A stretch of DNA of 64,000 nucleotides from Leclercia sp. S52 (GCF_039727615.1 NZ_CP152474.1:2170001-2234000); one strand, 5' to 3'. Shown: positions 47,008 through 57,132, counted from the stretch's first letter. The notes: generated by a model from the sequence alone, not told the origin. Numbers and translations are program-made.

Positions 47008-47343
47008 ATGAAAATGCACAACGACCCCCACTCCTGGACGGAGTTAATCAATCTGCTCCACGGCTGGTGGCGTGGTGAAACACCCATTGGCGCTGTGCTG
47101 CTGTCAGTAGTGATGGCAGTGCTGAGAATTGCCTACGGCGGCGGTGGCTGGAAAAAGATGCTGCTGGAAGGCCTGATGTGCGGCGCCATGACGTTAACAG
47201 CTGTATCCGCTCTGGATTACGTCAACCTTCCTCAATCCCTATCCATTGCAATCGGCGGGGCGCTGGGCTTTGTAGGCGTCGAGCAGGTCCGTTCCGTGGC
47301 AAACCGAGTTATCAATGTCCGCTTTGGTGGTGACACCAAGTAA
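47008..47343 (+). CDS. Phage holin
   Basis: This is a 111-residue membrane protein of the lysis-protein-S group (PF05106 type), with hydrophobic stretches at about residues 25-45, 55-72 and 78-95 and a charged N-terminus, MKMHNDPHSWTELINLL. It forms the membrane lesions that release the endolysin. The ATG at 47008 follows GAGGTGAGAGAC. The endolysin gene starts eight bases after its stop codon. Confidence 0.85.
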   Translation: MKMHNDPHSWTELINLLHGWWRGETPIGAVLLSVVMAVLRIAYGGGGWKKMLLEGLMCGAMTLTAVSALDYVNLPQSLSIAIGGALGFVGVEQVRSVANRVINVRFGGDTK

Positions 47344-47351
47344 GGAACCCT

Positions 47352-47966
47352 ATGAATCAGGCACAATTTCAGAAGGCGGCTGGGCTAAGCGCCGAATTAG
47401 CTGCGCGCTGGTATCCACATATCGACGCGGCAATGAAAGAATTCGGCATCACCGCAGTTAACGATCGGGCCATGTTCATCGCTCAGCTGGGCCACGAATC
47501 GGCAGGCTTTACCTCGCTGGAGGAGAACTTCAACTACTCGGTCGACGGCCTGAAGAAAACTTTCGGCAAGCGCCTGATATCGTATCAGTGCGAGATGCTG
47601 GGACGGGTTGATGGTAAGCAGACCGCCCGCCAGCCTCAAATCGCCAACTTGGTATACGGCGGACGCATGGGCAACATCGCTGAGGGCGACGGCTGGAAAT
47701 ATCGTGGCCGTGGCCTGCTGCAGATCACCGGACGTGAGAACTACACCAAATGCGCCACTGCCCTGAAGCTGGATCTGGTGAGCACGCCGGAGCTGCTGGA
47801 GCAGGAACGACACGCTGCTCGTTCAGCAGCTTGGTTCTTCGCGTTACGCGGTTGCCTGTTGTATTCCGGCGATATCGTTCGTGTCACGCAGATTATCAAC
47901 GGCGGTCAGAATGGACTGGCTGATCGTAAGGTGCGCTACAGTCGGGCGCAGGCGGCGCTGGCATGA
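47352..47966 (+). CDS. Endolysin, GH19 chitinase-like
   Basis: This 204-residue murein hydrolase is of the glycoside hydrolase 19 group. The catalytic Glu pair is in AQLGHESAGFTSLEENFNYS (Glu49 and Glu58), and GWKYRGRGLLQITGRENY forms the substrate cleft. No signal peptide or SAR helix is seen, so it depends on the holin. Its last codons overlap the Rz start (ATGA). Confidence 0.93.
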   Translation: MNQAQFQKAAGLSAELAARWYPHIDAAMKEFGITAVNDRAMFIAQLGHESAGFTSLEENFNYSVDGLKKTFGKRLISYQCEMLGRVDGKQTARQPQIANLVYGGRMGNIAEGDGWKYRGRGLLQITGRENYTKCATALKLDLVSTPELLEQERHAARSAAWFFALRGCLLYSGDIVRVTQIINGGQNGLADRKVRYSRAQAALA

Positions 47967-48427
47967 CGTTTAACTTGAAAACAATGGGCATTGGCCTGTT
48001 ACTGGTTACGCTGCTTGTGATGAGCAGGCTGGTTAGTTATTACCACGCCGAGTTTCAGAAAGAAGAACGACGCGCTGATGCTGCTGAGCAGAACCTGCGG
48101 CTGGCGAACGCCACCATCACCGACATGGAAACCCGTCAACGTAATGCCGCTGCGCTGGATGCCAAATACACCGGAGAACTTGCTGATGCAAAAGAAACCA
48201 TTGAGCGTTTGCATAGCGATGTCATTGCTGGCCGTAAGCGGCTGCAGCTCAACGCAAACTGTTCAGCTAACGGAACGACCAGCTCCAGCGGCATGGGCGA
48301 TGCTTCCAGCCCCCGACTTACTGACTCCGCTGAACGGGATTATTTCACCCTCAGAGAGCGAATCGTCACCATCAACGGGCAAGTGAACTATCTACAGGAT
48401 TATATCCGTATGCAGTGCCAGCAGTAG
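47963..48427 (+). CDS. Rz inner-membrane spanin
   Basis: This is a 154-residue type II membrane protein: an N-terminal helix (LKTMGIGLLLVTLLVMSRLV) and a periplasmic coiled coil (EFQKEERRADAAEQNLRLAN). It joins Rz1 to fuse the two membranes in the last step of lysis. The start overlaps the endolysin stop codon. Rz1 is nested in the +1 frame. Confidence 0.9.
   Translation: MTFNLKTMGIGLLLVTLLVMSRLVSYYHAEFQKEERRADAAEQNLRLANATITDMETRQRNAAALDAKYTGELADAKETIERLHSDVIAGRKRLQLNANCSANGTTSSSGMGDASSPRLTDSAERDYFTLRERIVTINGQVNYLQDYIRMQCQQ
48186..48386 (+). CDS. Rz1 outer-membrane spanin lipoprotein, nested in Rz
   Basis: This 66-residue lipoprotein is wholly inside Rz in another frame. MQKKPLSVCIAMSLLAVSGC is the signal with its lipobox Cys; the mature part is proline-rich (ERPAPAAWAMLPAPDLL), as in other Rz1 proteins. 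The nested layout is standard for lambdoid phages. Confidence 0.85.
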   Translation: MQKKPLSVCIAMSLLAVSGCSSTQTVQLTERPAPAAWAMLPAPDLLTPLNGIISPSESESSPSTGK

Positions 48428-48532
48428 TAATTAAAGTATCTAGTACTGTCGCAGCACGCCTGGGCACCTCCTCTAACGGGCTAGCATAACAGCTGGTTGG
48501 ATTGATGATTCCTGGGCGTCTTCTGGGAAGAT

Positions 48533-48554
48533 AACCTATTATTTATAATAGGTT
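48533..48554. promoter_or_regulatory. Perfect AT-rich palindrome before a small gene
   Basis: AACCTATTAT-TT-ATAATAGGTT is a perfect 10-bp inverted repeat with a 2-base centre. It includes a TATAAT that could be the -10 box for the gene at 48579. It may be an operator. Confidence 0.5.
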
Positions 48555-48578
48555 TGGGTCAACTGAAGGTGTGTGTAA

Positions 48579-48752
48579 ATGAAAAGCGAAGAACTGGAAC
48601 GTAAAGCTGAAGAAGAAATATCTATCCTCATTACGGAAAAAATTGCTGAACTTAGAGAGAGAACTGGCAAGGAGGTTTCGGAAATCGAGTTTACTCCCCG
48701 CGAGACTATGACAGGGCTCGAAGGGTACGAAGTAAAAATAAAATTGATGTAA
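48579..48752 (+). CDS. Small acidic/charged phage protein, 57 residues
   Basis: The peptide starts MKSEELERKAEEEISILITE and continues KIAELRERTGKEVSEIEFTP, ending EVKIKLM. It has a Glu/Lys-rich helical first half and a strand-like end. GAAGGT lies eight bases before the ATG. I do not recognise it; the shape recalls small phage regulators or inhibitors. It stands alone after Rz with a palindrome in its promoter region. Confidence 0.6.
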   Translation: MKSEELERKAEEEISILITEKIAELRERTGKEVSEIEFTPRETMTGLEGYEVKIKLM

Positions 48753-48828
48753 GAGATCCTAAGGTCTCTAAGGTGGCTTTTTTTTGCGTCTATTCCAAAG
48801 CTTATCTTTAGGTGTGCTTGATAATGGT

Positions 48829-48855
48829 AAAAAAAGAGCCCTCACGTGGAGGGCT
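48829..48855 (-). terminator. Leftward terminator
   Basis: AGCCCTC and GAGGGCT form a 7-bp stem with a 5-nt loop; seven A precede it on the + strand, giving a U-run on the minus strand. It implies a leftward transcript from the right, yet no good leftward gene is visible in 48856-49479. Confidence 0.65.
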
Positions 48856-49479
48856 ACAGGAGTCTCAGTTTTAATGCTCTTTTTTATCGATGTTTCCCCG
48901 GAGTTGGCATTCTCCGCATCAGAGTCCTAGATAGCCTGGCACTCGGCCAACCAACAACAAGCGTAAGCGTGGGATATTAAGAAAATCCTCATCTAACCCT
49001 CACCATGAAAAACACATCGAGTTGGTTGAATGCCTATTAGCGGATAAGGGTATCGATATACCCATTTAAGGATAAGTCAATGAAGCATTAAAACAGACCA
49101 ACTTTAGGCAAAAGCAATACAGCAGCCACGATGTTGCCCTGAGTCTCCAGTTGGTGATCCTCTGTTGTGATGGTTAAGGATTGAAATTAAAACAAACTTT
49201 GGCAAAGCTGCGCGAACGCCAGATGCACACCGCTCATTAGCTTCCAGAGGAGATGCAAACTCAAGGGCATGGGCGTGGCCACTCCGGGTAGTGGTAGCCA
49301 TTCAAAAGCTCAGCTACGGAGGCTGGTGGGTTTGTGTCAAACAAGTTCACTATTGCAACATCCGAGGTTAGTTAGCAGATTATTAACTCGGTGATTAAGT
49401 GCTAAAGTGATGGGTGCTAGTGGTTAAAAAATGGCCAGTCGTGGTATGATAGACCTCACTCTTAGAGGGGTTAAGAATT
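48856..49479. other. Stretch without a convincing gene
   Basis: Stop codons are frequent in all frames and the longest frames have no ribosome site. A minus-strand frame of 21 codons (MRIFLISHAYACCWLAECQA) near 48920-48990 has a short hydrophobic, Cys-rich product, of unknown value. The segment may hold a leftward small RNA ending at 48829 and the promoter of the gene at 49480. Confidence 0.4.
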
Positions 49480-49644
49480 ATGTCATTCTTCGATTACGCA
49501 CTTAAACGCGTTGAAGCGGCGACCAAAACAACAGTGACTTGCCCGATATGCGGTCATGACTCTAATCACCCAGCAACAAAAGTACGCCAGGAGCAGGCCT
49601 TGCTCTGCCCTAGATGCAAATCACTATTTGTCATTCACAGATAA
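49480..49644 (+). CDS. Small zinc-ribbon phage protein, 54 residues
   Basis: MSFFDYALKRVEAATKTTVT is followed by CPICGHDSNHP and, 18 residues later, LLCPRCKSLF. Two Cys-x-x-Cys pairs should bind one zinc ion. GAGGGG lies about nine bases before the ATG. The function is unknown; small zinc ribbons of this size occur before terminase genes in several lambdoid phages. A strong terminator follows. Confidence 0.65.
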   Translation: MSFFDYALKRVEAATKTTVTCPICGHDSNHPATKVRQEQALLCPRCKSLFVIHR

Positions 49645-49664
49645 TATGCTGACCTGCTGAATAT

Positions 49665-49687
49665 AACCGCCTTCGGGCGGTTTTTTT
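49665..49687 (+). terminator. Strong terminator before the terminase genes
   Basis: AACCGCC-TTCG-GGCGGTT with seven T: a perfect 7-bp stem with a UUCG tetraloop. Confidence 0.9.
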
Positions 49688-49773
49688 ATTGCCATCACCA
49701 TGGGCAGACCCATCGTAATGGCCGTAGCGGTAAAATCACAATTACACCCTGTCGGGAAAAAATGGAGTGACCA

Positions 49774-50772
49774 ATGGCAAAACCGGACTGGGGAGCGTTG
49801 CAAGACCAGTTCCTCGCCGAGCATGCCAAAACGGGTATATCGCCGAAAGAGTGGTGTGAAGCGCAGGGACTGAACTACGCGACCGCACGTCGACATATCA
49901 AAAAGCCTTCTGCGCAAAGTGCGCAAAAACCTGCGCAGAAGAAAGTGCGCACTGCGCAGAAAGGTAAGTGCGCAGAAGAGCTGGTGGATGATGACGACTT
50001 GACGGCCCAGCAAAGACTTTTCGTCGCCGAATACCTCAAGGATGGTAATGCCACGCAGGCTGCTATCCGGGCGGGGTACAGCAAAAAGACAGCTGAGCAA
50101 ATCGGTCATCAGCTACTTAAGAAAACTTCAGTTGCGCAGGCTATTGCACAGCAGCAGAAAGCTTCCATAGAACGCACTCTCGGCAGCGCCGATGAAGTCC
50201 TCGCGCAGATGTGGCAACTGGCTACCTTCGATGCAAACCAGCTTTCGCAGTATCGCCGCGGCGCCTGCCGCTATTGCTGGGGCTTCGGTCATCACTACCA
50301 ATGGCGCGACGCTGTAGAGTTCGACGAGGCTCTCGCGAAGGTTGAAGGCAACGAACGAGCAAAACTCCCGGAAGACCCTGGCGGTTATGGCTATGACCAC
50401 AATCGCGAACCTAACCCTAACTGCCCACGCTGCAATGGCGACGGAATAGGGCAGCCATACTTCGCTGACACCCGAAAACTTCCCCCTGATGCAGCCCTGG
50501 CTTACTCCGGCGTGAAGCTAGGTAAGAATGGCGTAGAGATAACGGCCATAAGCCGTGAACGCATGTATGAAGCAGTGATGAAGCGCCTGGGACTGGCTGA
50601 CAGCGAGTTTGCACAGCGTCTGCAACAGATTGAAATTGAGCGTCGGCAGTTGGAGGTGGAGAAACTCCGCAAAGAGCTGGCGGCCGATCCTGATGATGAT
50701 GTTCCGGCACCAGTTGCAATCAACATTAACGTGGTAGACGCGAGGGTTCGTGATGATAGCACCGACGCTTAA
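49774..50772 (+). CDS. Terminase small subunit
   Basis: This 332-residue protein recognises phage DNA for packaging. Near residues 1-45 there is a helix-turn-helix-like segment (ISPKEWCEAQGLNYATARRH). Then comes the Terminase_2 pattern LTAQQRLFVAEYLKDGNATQ and AAIRAGYSKKTAEQIGHQLL, with a central Cys-rich stretch (CRYCWG, CPRCNGDG) that may bind zinc. The C-terminus overlaps the large subunit gene. Within its own coding sequence it holds six TGCGCA palindromes (49911-49974), a possible packaging site. Confidence 0.88.
   Translation: MAKPDWGALQDQFLAEHAKTGISPKEWCEAQGLNYATARRHIKKPSAQSAQKPAQKKVRTAQKGKCAEELVDDDDLTAQQRLFVAEYLKDGNATQAAIRAGYSKKTAEQIGHQLLKKTSVAQAIAQQQKASIERTLGSADEVLAQMWQLATFDANQLSQYRRGACRYCWGFGHHYQWRDAVEFDEALAKVEGNERAKLPEDPGGYGYDHNREPNPNCPRCNGDGIGQPYFADTRKLPPDAALAYSGVKLGKNGVEITAISRERMYEAVMKRLGLADSEFAQRLQQIEIERRQLEVEKLRKELAADPDDDVPAPVAININVVDARVRDDSTDA
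49911..49974. repeat. Cluster of six TGCGCA palindromes in terS (candidate pac site)
   Basis: TGCGCA occurs at 49911, 49920, 49932, 49946, 49953 and 49969. Packaging start sites of headful phages such as P22 lie inside the small terminase gene, so the cluster may be the recognition site. The coding result is an Ala-Gln-Lys-rich linker. Confidence 0.5.
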
Positions 50773-52054
50773 TGTCCCCCAGGCGCGTTTTCTCGCTATG
50801 CCGCATAAGTTTAAGGCCTATGTTGCCGGGTTCGGTTCTGGTAAGACGTGGGTTGGCTGCGGCGGCATCTGCAAGGGAATGTGGGAGTTCCCTAAAATCA
50901 ACCAAGGCTACTTCGCGCCGACCTATCCGCAGATCCGTGACATCTTCTACCCGACAGTGGAAGAGGTGGCTTTCGACTGGGGCATGAACGTCAAAATTAA
51001 CGAGGGGAACAAAGAGGTTCACTTCTACGCTGGGCGTCAGTTCCGCGGAACGACTATCTGCCGTTCGATGGAGAAGCCCGGCTCTATTGTCGGCTTCAAA
51101 ATCGGCAACGCGATGGTGGATGAACTGGACGTTATGGCTGCCGCAAAAGCGCAGCAGGCATGGCGAAAAATCATTGCTCGTATGCGCTACAAGGTTGACG
51201 GCCTTCGTAACGGCATCGATGTGACCACCACGCCAGAGGGCTTCAAGTTCGTCTACCAGCAGTTTGTTAAAGCTGTGCGCGATAAACCTGAACTGGCGAC
51301 GCTGTATGGCCTGATACAGGCCTCAACGTTCGATAATGAAGCGAACCTTCCCCACGACTACATTCCATCGCTGATGGACTCCTATCCACCAGAGCTGATT
51401 AAGGCTTATTTGCGTGGGAAGTTTACCAACCTGACCAGCGGCACCATCTATCATCAGTTCGATCGCCAGCTTAATGGCTGTACCGATGAGGAGCAGGCAG
51501 GCGAACCACTGTATATCGGCATGGACTTTAACGTTGGCAAGATGGCAGCCATCGTCCATGTGCTGCGCGACGGAGAACCGAGGGCTGTCAGGGAGCTGGT
51601 GAAGGTTTATGACACGCCAGCGATGATTAAGCGCATCCAGGAAGAGTTCTGGCGCTATGAGGGTGGACGTTACGTCGCCTCTCGTCAGATTTACATCTAT
51701 CCCGATGCTTCCGGCGATTCGCGCAAATCGAACAACGCCAGCGCCACGGATATCGCGCAGCTCAAACAGGCCGGATTTAGTGTGGTGGTGAATGCTGCCA
51801 ACCCGCCGGTGAAGGATCGCATTAACTCCATGAATGCCATGTTCTGCAACGGTAACGGCGAGCGCCGCTACAAAGTTAACGTGACCCGCTGCCCGGTATA
51901 TACCGACAGCCTTGAACAGCAGGTATGGGCGGCCAACGGCGAGCCGGATAAATCAGCCGACAACGATCACCCCAATGATGCTGGTGGGTATTACATCGTG
52001 AAGCAATTCCCGATCATCAAACCAACCGGCAAAGTCACCAAACTACGGATGTAA
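50753..52054 (+). CDS. Terminase large subunit
   Basis: This is the 433-residue packaging motor. Walker A is VAGFGSGKTW with Lys31, Walker B is NAMVDELDVM, and the C-terminal nuclease carries acidic residues in YIGMDFNVGK, IYPDASGDSRKS and DNDHPNDAGGYY. The ATG at 50753 has GAGGG upstream and overlaps the small subunit gene. It appears intact. Confidence 0.93.
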   Translation: MIAPTLNVPQARFLAMPHKFKAYVAGFGSGKTWVGCGGICKGMWEFPKINQGYFAPTYPQIRDIFYPTVEEVAFDWGMNVKINEGNKEVHFYAGRQFRGTTICRSMEKPGSIVGFKIGNAMVDELDVMAAAKAQQAWRKIIARMRYKVDGLRNGIDVTTTPEGFKFVYQQFVKAVRDKPELATLYGLIQASTFDNEANLPHDYIPSLMDSYPPELIKAYLRGKFTNLTSGTIYHQFDRQLNGCTDEEQAGEPLYIGMDFNVGKMAAIVHVLRDGEPRAVRELVKVYDTPAMIKRIQEEFWRYEGGRYVASRQIYIYPDASGDSRKSNNASATDIAQLKQAGFSVVVNAANPPVKDRINSMNAMFCNGNGERRYKVNVTRCPVYTDSLEQQVWAANGEPDKSADNDHPNDAGGYYIVKQFPIIKPTGKVTKLRM

Positions 52055-52057
52055 ACC

Positions 52058-53461
52058 ATGCCCGATATCTCAACCCCCAATCTGGACTATGGGAACATGG
52101 TGCAGGCGTGGGACATCAACGACGCCCTGATGGGCGGTACACTGTATATGCGCCAGCTTGGTGAGGCTTATCTGCCACGCTGGCCGAAAGAAGACAAAGA
52201 GGACTACAAAAAGCGCCTGGCTGTGGCCACGCTTCTTCCCGCCTACGAAGAGACCATCAACCAGAACGTTGGCCGCGTGTTCGCTGAGCCGATCCAACTG
52301 GGCGAGAACGTCCCGGATGCGCTGCGCGAATTTGCGAGGAACGTGGATCTTGAAGGCAGTCGCCTCGATGTCTGGGCGCAGGCGTTCTTCAGCCTGGCGA
52401 TGCAGTACGGTCTGTCCCATGCGCTGGTGGACTATCCCCGGATCGACGCCGAGCAAGTGAAGACCAAAGCCGACGAAAAGGCTACAGGCGCGCGCCCGTA
52501 CGTGACGATGCTGAATCCCCGCCAGGTGATCGGCTGGAAGTCAAAAATGATGGGCGGCAAGGTTGCGCTCACCGAGTTGCGCATCAAAGAGGTTGTGGTC
52601 GAAGACGGTGACGACTTCGGTCAGACGAAAGTCGAACAAATTCGCTACCTGACACCCGGGAAAGTGCAGATTTACCGCAAGGCTACTGGCACCGATGGTC
52701 AAGTGAACTGGGCGCTGCATGAAGAGTGGCAGACCTCCCGCCGAGATATCACTCTGGTCACGCTCTACACCAAGCGCACCGGCTTTATGTGCGGCTCACC
52801 GCCGCTGCTCAACATGGCGCTGCTGAACGTTAAGCACTGGCAGAGCCAGAGCGAGCAGGACAACATTCTGCACGTCGCCAGGGTGCCGCTGCTGACAGTG
52901 TTTGGCCTGGAGGATGGCGAGGAACTTGTCATTGGATCTTCTTCTGCCACGAAGTTTAACGATCGGCAGATGCAGGGGCTCGAATACGTCGAGCACACCG
53001 GCTCCTCTATCGGCGCTGGCAAAGAGTCACTGACTGACCTGGTGGAGCAGATGCGCCAGGCGGGCGCGAAGCTGCTGCGCACCGACAATACCTCGACCAA
53101 GTCTGTTGACCAGACCTCAGAAGAGAAGATGCAGGAGCAGTCCCCGCTCTACACCATGGCAACCAGCCTGGAAGATGCGATCGACAACATCCTGCAAATC
53201 ATGGCCGAATATATCGGGGAGTCAGAGGGCGGCAATGTTGACGTGCGAACCGAGCTGGATGTTGAGTCGAAAGAGTTCAACCCGCCGGCGGCGCTGGTAA
53301 TTCAGTCACTCCGTCAGGGTGGCGATCTTCGCCGTATTGACGCGATTAAGGCGCTGCAAAAGCTCAACCTGATTGACGCTGACGCAGATCCCGATGTGGT
53401 GCTGAGCGAACTGCTGGCTGAATCAGCTTCGCTGAATGAACCGCCGCCTGGCGAGGTGTGA
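52058..53461 (+). CDS. Portal protein (DUF4055)
   Basis: This is a 467-residue protein of the DUF4055 portal family: NDALMGGTLYMRQLGEAYLP, KRLAVATLLPAYEETINQNV and GARPYVTMLNPRQVIGWKSK. A ring of twelve such subunits forms the DNA gate of the capsid. It starts three bases after the terminase gene and is followed by the head/tail chimera. It is intact, but useless without a capsid gene. Confidence 0.88.
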   Translation: MPDISTPNLDYGNMVQAWDINDALMGGTLYMRQLGEAYLPRWPKEDKEDYKKRLAVATLLPAYEETINQNVGRVFAEPIQLGENVPDALREFARNVDLEGSRLDVWAQAFFSLAMQYGLSHALVDYPRIDAEQVKTKADEKATGARPYVTMLNPRQVIGWKSKMMGGKVALTELRIKEVVVEDGDDFGQTKVEQIRYLTPGKVQIYRKATGTDGQVNWALHEEWQTSRRDITLVTLYTKRTGFMCGSPPLLNMALLNVKHWQSQSEQDNILHVARVPLLTVFGLEDGEELVIGSSSATKFNDRQMQGLEYVEHTGSSIGAGKESLTDLVEQMRQAGAKLLRTDNTSTKSVDQTSEEKMQEQSPLYTMATSLEDAIDNILQIMAEYIGESEGGNVDVRTELDVESKEFNPPAALVIQSLRQGGDLRRIDAIKALQKLNLIDADADPDVVLSELLAESASLNEPPPGEV

Positions 53462-53462
53462 T

Positions 53463-56400
53463 ATGACCCGGTCCGTTAACGATCGCCTGCAGGATGAGAC
53501 TATAGCGCATGGCCTGTATGTGACCCGCTACGGTAACGGCGTCGCCCGGCGCATGGTAACGCTGCTGAGTAAAATGGATGCTGACCTGGCGGCCAGGCTG
53601 CTGGTGCTGCTGGACGGCAAGCGCGCGGATACCTACAGTGCCCGCCGCCTGGCTTCTCTGCTGGCTGGCGTACGCGACCTGAACCAACAGGCCTACGAAC
53701 CGGTCATTGATGCGCTGGCGCGGGAACTTACGCGCTACGTTGAATATGAGGCCGGGAAGCCAACGTATTCCAGCGGCAGCGAAAAGACACGATTCTCGAG
53801 CGCGCTGATTAACTTCAGCGACCCGGATAACCATTATCAGGACCGCACCACCGCGGTAATGTTTCCTGAGCTGGTGAAGCAGTTCAAATTCAAGCAGACG
53901 CAGCTGACGGCAATCGGGTGCACGCGCGAGAGCGAGGCGCAGCGCCGCGGCGGGTGGGCGGTTTATTCTAATTCACTGGACCGTATCATTACGCTGCAGA
54001 CCGGGCTGGATGGCTTCGCCTATGTCCCTGGCACCGTATTTGCCTTCGCTGATGAGCGCGTTTCCGGGCGTGTTTATGGTGGCCGCCTCACGGACTATAA
54101 CGCCGGGCTTAAAGCGGTAACAACCGATCGCGGTACCAGCGCTGTCGCGGGTGACACACTGATGATCCGCACCCAGGGCGGCATTGTGGAAAGCCGGGTT
54201 ATACAGGCGGTCAACGGCACGCAGCTGATCGTGGCCACTCCGTTCACAGCAGCGCCAGCGCCAAACGCCGTATTCGTTATCGATGCCGGGCAGCTGCGCC
54301 TGCAGTATTTTCGTGTCACGAATCTGACCTTCAACGATGAAGAGAACACCTATTCCATTACCGGCGCGGAATACAATGCATCGAAGTATGATGCCGTCGA
54401 CCACAATGCGCGCCTCGATATCCCGCCGATCAGCCTCATCCCCACGGGAGTTGTATCACAGCCCGGCAATATCGTGGTATCGAGTTACGAGTCGGTGCGC
54501 CAGGGCCAGCGCATAGCGACGCTGACTGCATCCTGGGATGTTCCGCTCGATAAAGCCGGTAAGCCGCAGGCCGATGTGATCGCCTATCAGGCTCAATGGC
54601 GCCGGAACGATAGCGAGTGGGTAAACGTCCCTCAGACTGGCCTTCGCAACATTGAGGTACCGGGCATTTTTGAAGGTGATTACCTGGTGCGAGTCCGGGC
54701 GATAAACTCAGGCGGGGCGTCCAGCCTGTGGGCAACGTCAACGCTGACACACCTCAAAGGCCGGGTGGGCGATGTTCCAAAGCCAGTTAATTTCCGTACC
54801 ACGCCGTTGCTCTGGGGGGGTGCAGCTGGATTGGGATTTCCCTGCCGGCACTGGTGATACGCTGCAGACAGAAATTCAGTATTCCACGGTATCAACCGGC
54901 GCGAACCCGATGCTGCTGGCTGGCGTCCCGTATCCCCAGCAAATCTACCAGCAGCTTGGGCTAAAGGCAGGGGTAGGTTTCTGGTATCGGGCGCGGCTGG
55001 TGGATCGCACCGGCAACAAGTCGGCCTGGACTGACTTCATTCAGGGCAGCAGCAGCTCAACCGCCGCAGATTACCTGGTTGATATCGATAATCAGATTAA
55101 GCAGACCGACGCCTATAAGGACCTTGTTTCGGAAATTACGGATCTGGGTGACGATATCCAGTCAGCGCGCGACGACATCACCGCAGTTACGACAGAGTCG
55201 GCGGCGACTAAAACGGGCCTGGCGCAGGAAGTCACGGACCGTAAGAAAGCCATCACCGACGAGGCTACGGCGCGGGGGCAGGCGCTGCTGAACGAGAAGA
55301 ACGAGCGCGTCGCGGATATCAGCAATGTCAACCAGACGATTCAGAGCAGCACCGAATCGCTGGCGCAGCAGATCGCGCAGGTGTCCGCAGGTACCGGCTC
55401 GCAGTTCGACCCGGCCAAAATCTGGTATTTCGATTCGACAGCAGAAGGCTGGACCGGTAACGGCACGCCGACCATTGTTGATGGCTGGCTCCGCCCGGCT
55501 AACCATGCCTCAGATCCGTACGTTACGTCTCCCGGCTCGCTGGCCATTACAGCAGCTGCGTATCGCTTCCTGAAGCTGCGCATCAAGAAAGTTGGTTCGC
55601 CTGCATGGACAGGGGAAATCCGCTGGCGCAACACGGCTGGTTTCAACGACACCAACCGGTTCGCAGTGGCCGAGCCTGCTTATAACTCTGACGGCGTCGC
55701 CACTCTTGAATGCGACGATATCCCATGGCTGGCTGATACCACGATTAACCAAATCCGCCTGGACCTGTCCAGCAAACAGGACGCGACAAACTATTACCTG
55801 ATTGACTGGGTGGCGGTCGGACGGCCAACACCGGGTGCCGGGATGGCGGCGCTGCAGCAGGAGACGACAGCCCGTGTCACTGGCGACCAGGCGGAAGCCA
55901 CGGCGCGCGAGACGCTGGCGACTCAGATCCGGGGCGGCTATGCCGGTGACGACCCGTCAAAACTGGCATCGGGTCTGCTGTACACCGAACGCCAGGCGCG
56001 CATCACGGCGCAGGAAGCGGAGGTGACAGAGCGGAAGAAACTGGAATCGACCGTTAACACTAACCAGGCATCTGTAACGCAGGAGCTGGCTACGCTGACA
56101 ACTGAGCAGGAGGCTCAGGCCACCACGCTTTCCGGGCTGCAGACCACCGTTGGCAAAAACACCGGTGATATTACACGCATCGATAAAACGGTCGCTGATA
56201 ACAACAAGGCGCAGACCACCGCCCTGGCTGCGGTTAAGGCCACCACTGACCAGAACACGGCGGACATCAGTACGGAAACCACGGCCCGTACGGATGGTGA
56301 CAGCGCGCTGGGCCGCCGTATCGACAGCCTGAAGGTTGACGTGGACGGTAACACGGCCAGCCGGGACGCCGGTATTGTTGGCAACGTCACCAATGCGCTC

Positions 56401-57132
56401 GCCAACTTCACAGCGTTCTCGGATCAGCGCGTGACGTTTGCCGTTGGCGAAACGAAAACGATGGCCGAGATCACAGACGTCCGGAAAACCGCGGCGGATG
56501 CAACCAGTGCAGTGGCGGAGCAGGTCACCACGCTTAAGTCCACGGTAGAGCAAAACGGCCAGACCAACGCTGCAGCCATTACGCGCATTGATCGAACGGT
56601 TGCAGATCTGGAGAGCGCAACGGTGACAAGCATTCAGCAGGTGACGGCGTCTATTGGGCAAACCAACGCCAATGTCCAGACGACCAGCCAGGCTGTTGCA
56701 GATATCAATGGTAAGCTGAGCGCGCAGTGGGGCGTTAAAGTCCAGGTAGAGGCGAACGGCGTTAAACGCATCGCGGGTATCCAGCTGGGCATTGATGCCG
56801 CAGGCTCCTCTAACTTCCTCGTCAGCGCCGACACGTTTGCGGTTTATAACCCGACGACCACCGGGCAGGAACTGGTGTTTGCCGCCACCGGCGGGCAGCT
56901 GTTTTTGCGCTCGGTGTTCATCCAGGACGGGTCTATCGATAACGCCAAGATCGGTAACTTCATTCAGTCGGTCAATTATGTAGCAGGTTCTGCCGGGTGG
57001 CGGCTGGATAAGGGGGGCACGCTTGAAATGAACGGGAGCACTGGTGGCGGTCAGCTTAAAATCAATGCGGACAGGATTGTATTTTATGACGCCGCTAACA
57101 GGCCCCTGGTGGTAATGGGCAAACCGTTATGA
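53463..57132 (+). pseudogene. Head-protein/tail-tip J chimera created by deletion, also frameshifted
   Basis: Residues 1 to about 98 (MTRSVNDRLQDETIAHGLYV to RYVEYEAG) are the N-terminus of an SPP1 gp7-type minor head protein. From about residue 100 (TYSSGSEKTRF, GCTRESEAQRRGGWAVYSNS, RIITLQTGLDGFAYVPGTVF) the sequence is the C-terminal half of the host-specificity protein J, with fibronectin-like domains and a long coiled region ending LVVMGKPL. The in-frame joint is near 53757. A second fault, seven G at 54814-54820 (six would give LLWGVQLDWDF), splits the J part. About 1222 residues after repair. The head, neck, tail tube and tape measure genes should have stood at the joint. Confidence 0.85.

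Noticed and set aside
49104..49301. A 65-codon minus-strand frame in the gap after Rz
   Set aside because: No ribosome site, no motif and poor coding composition; the gap is better left without a gene.
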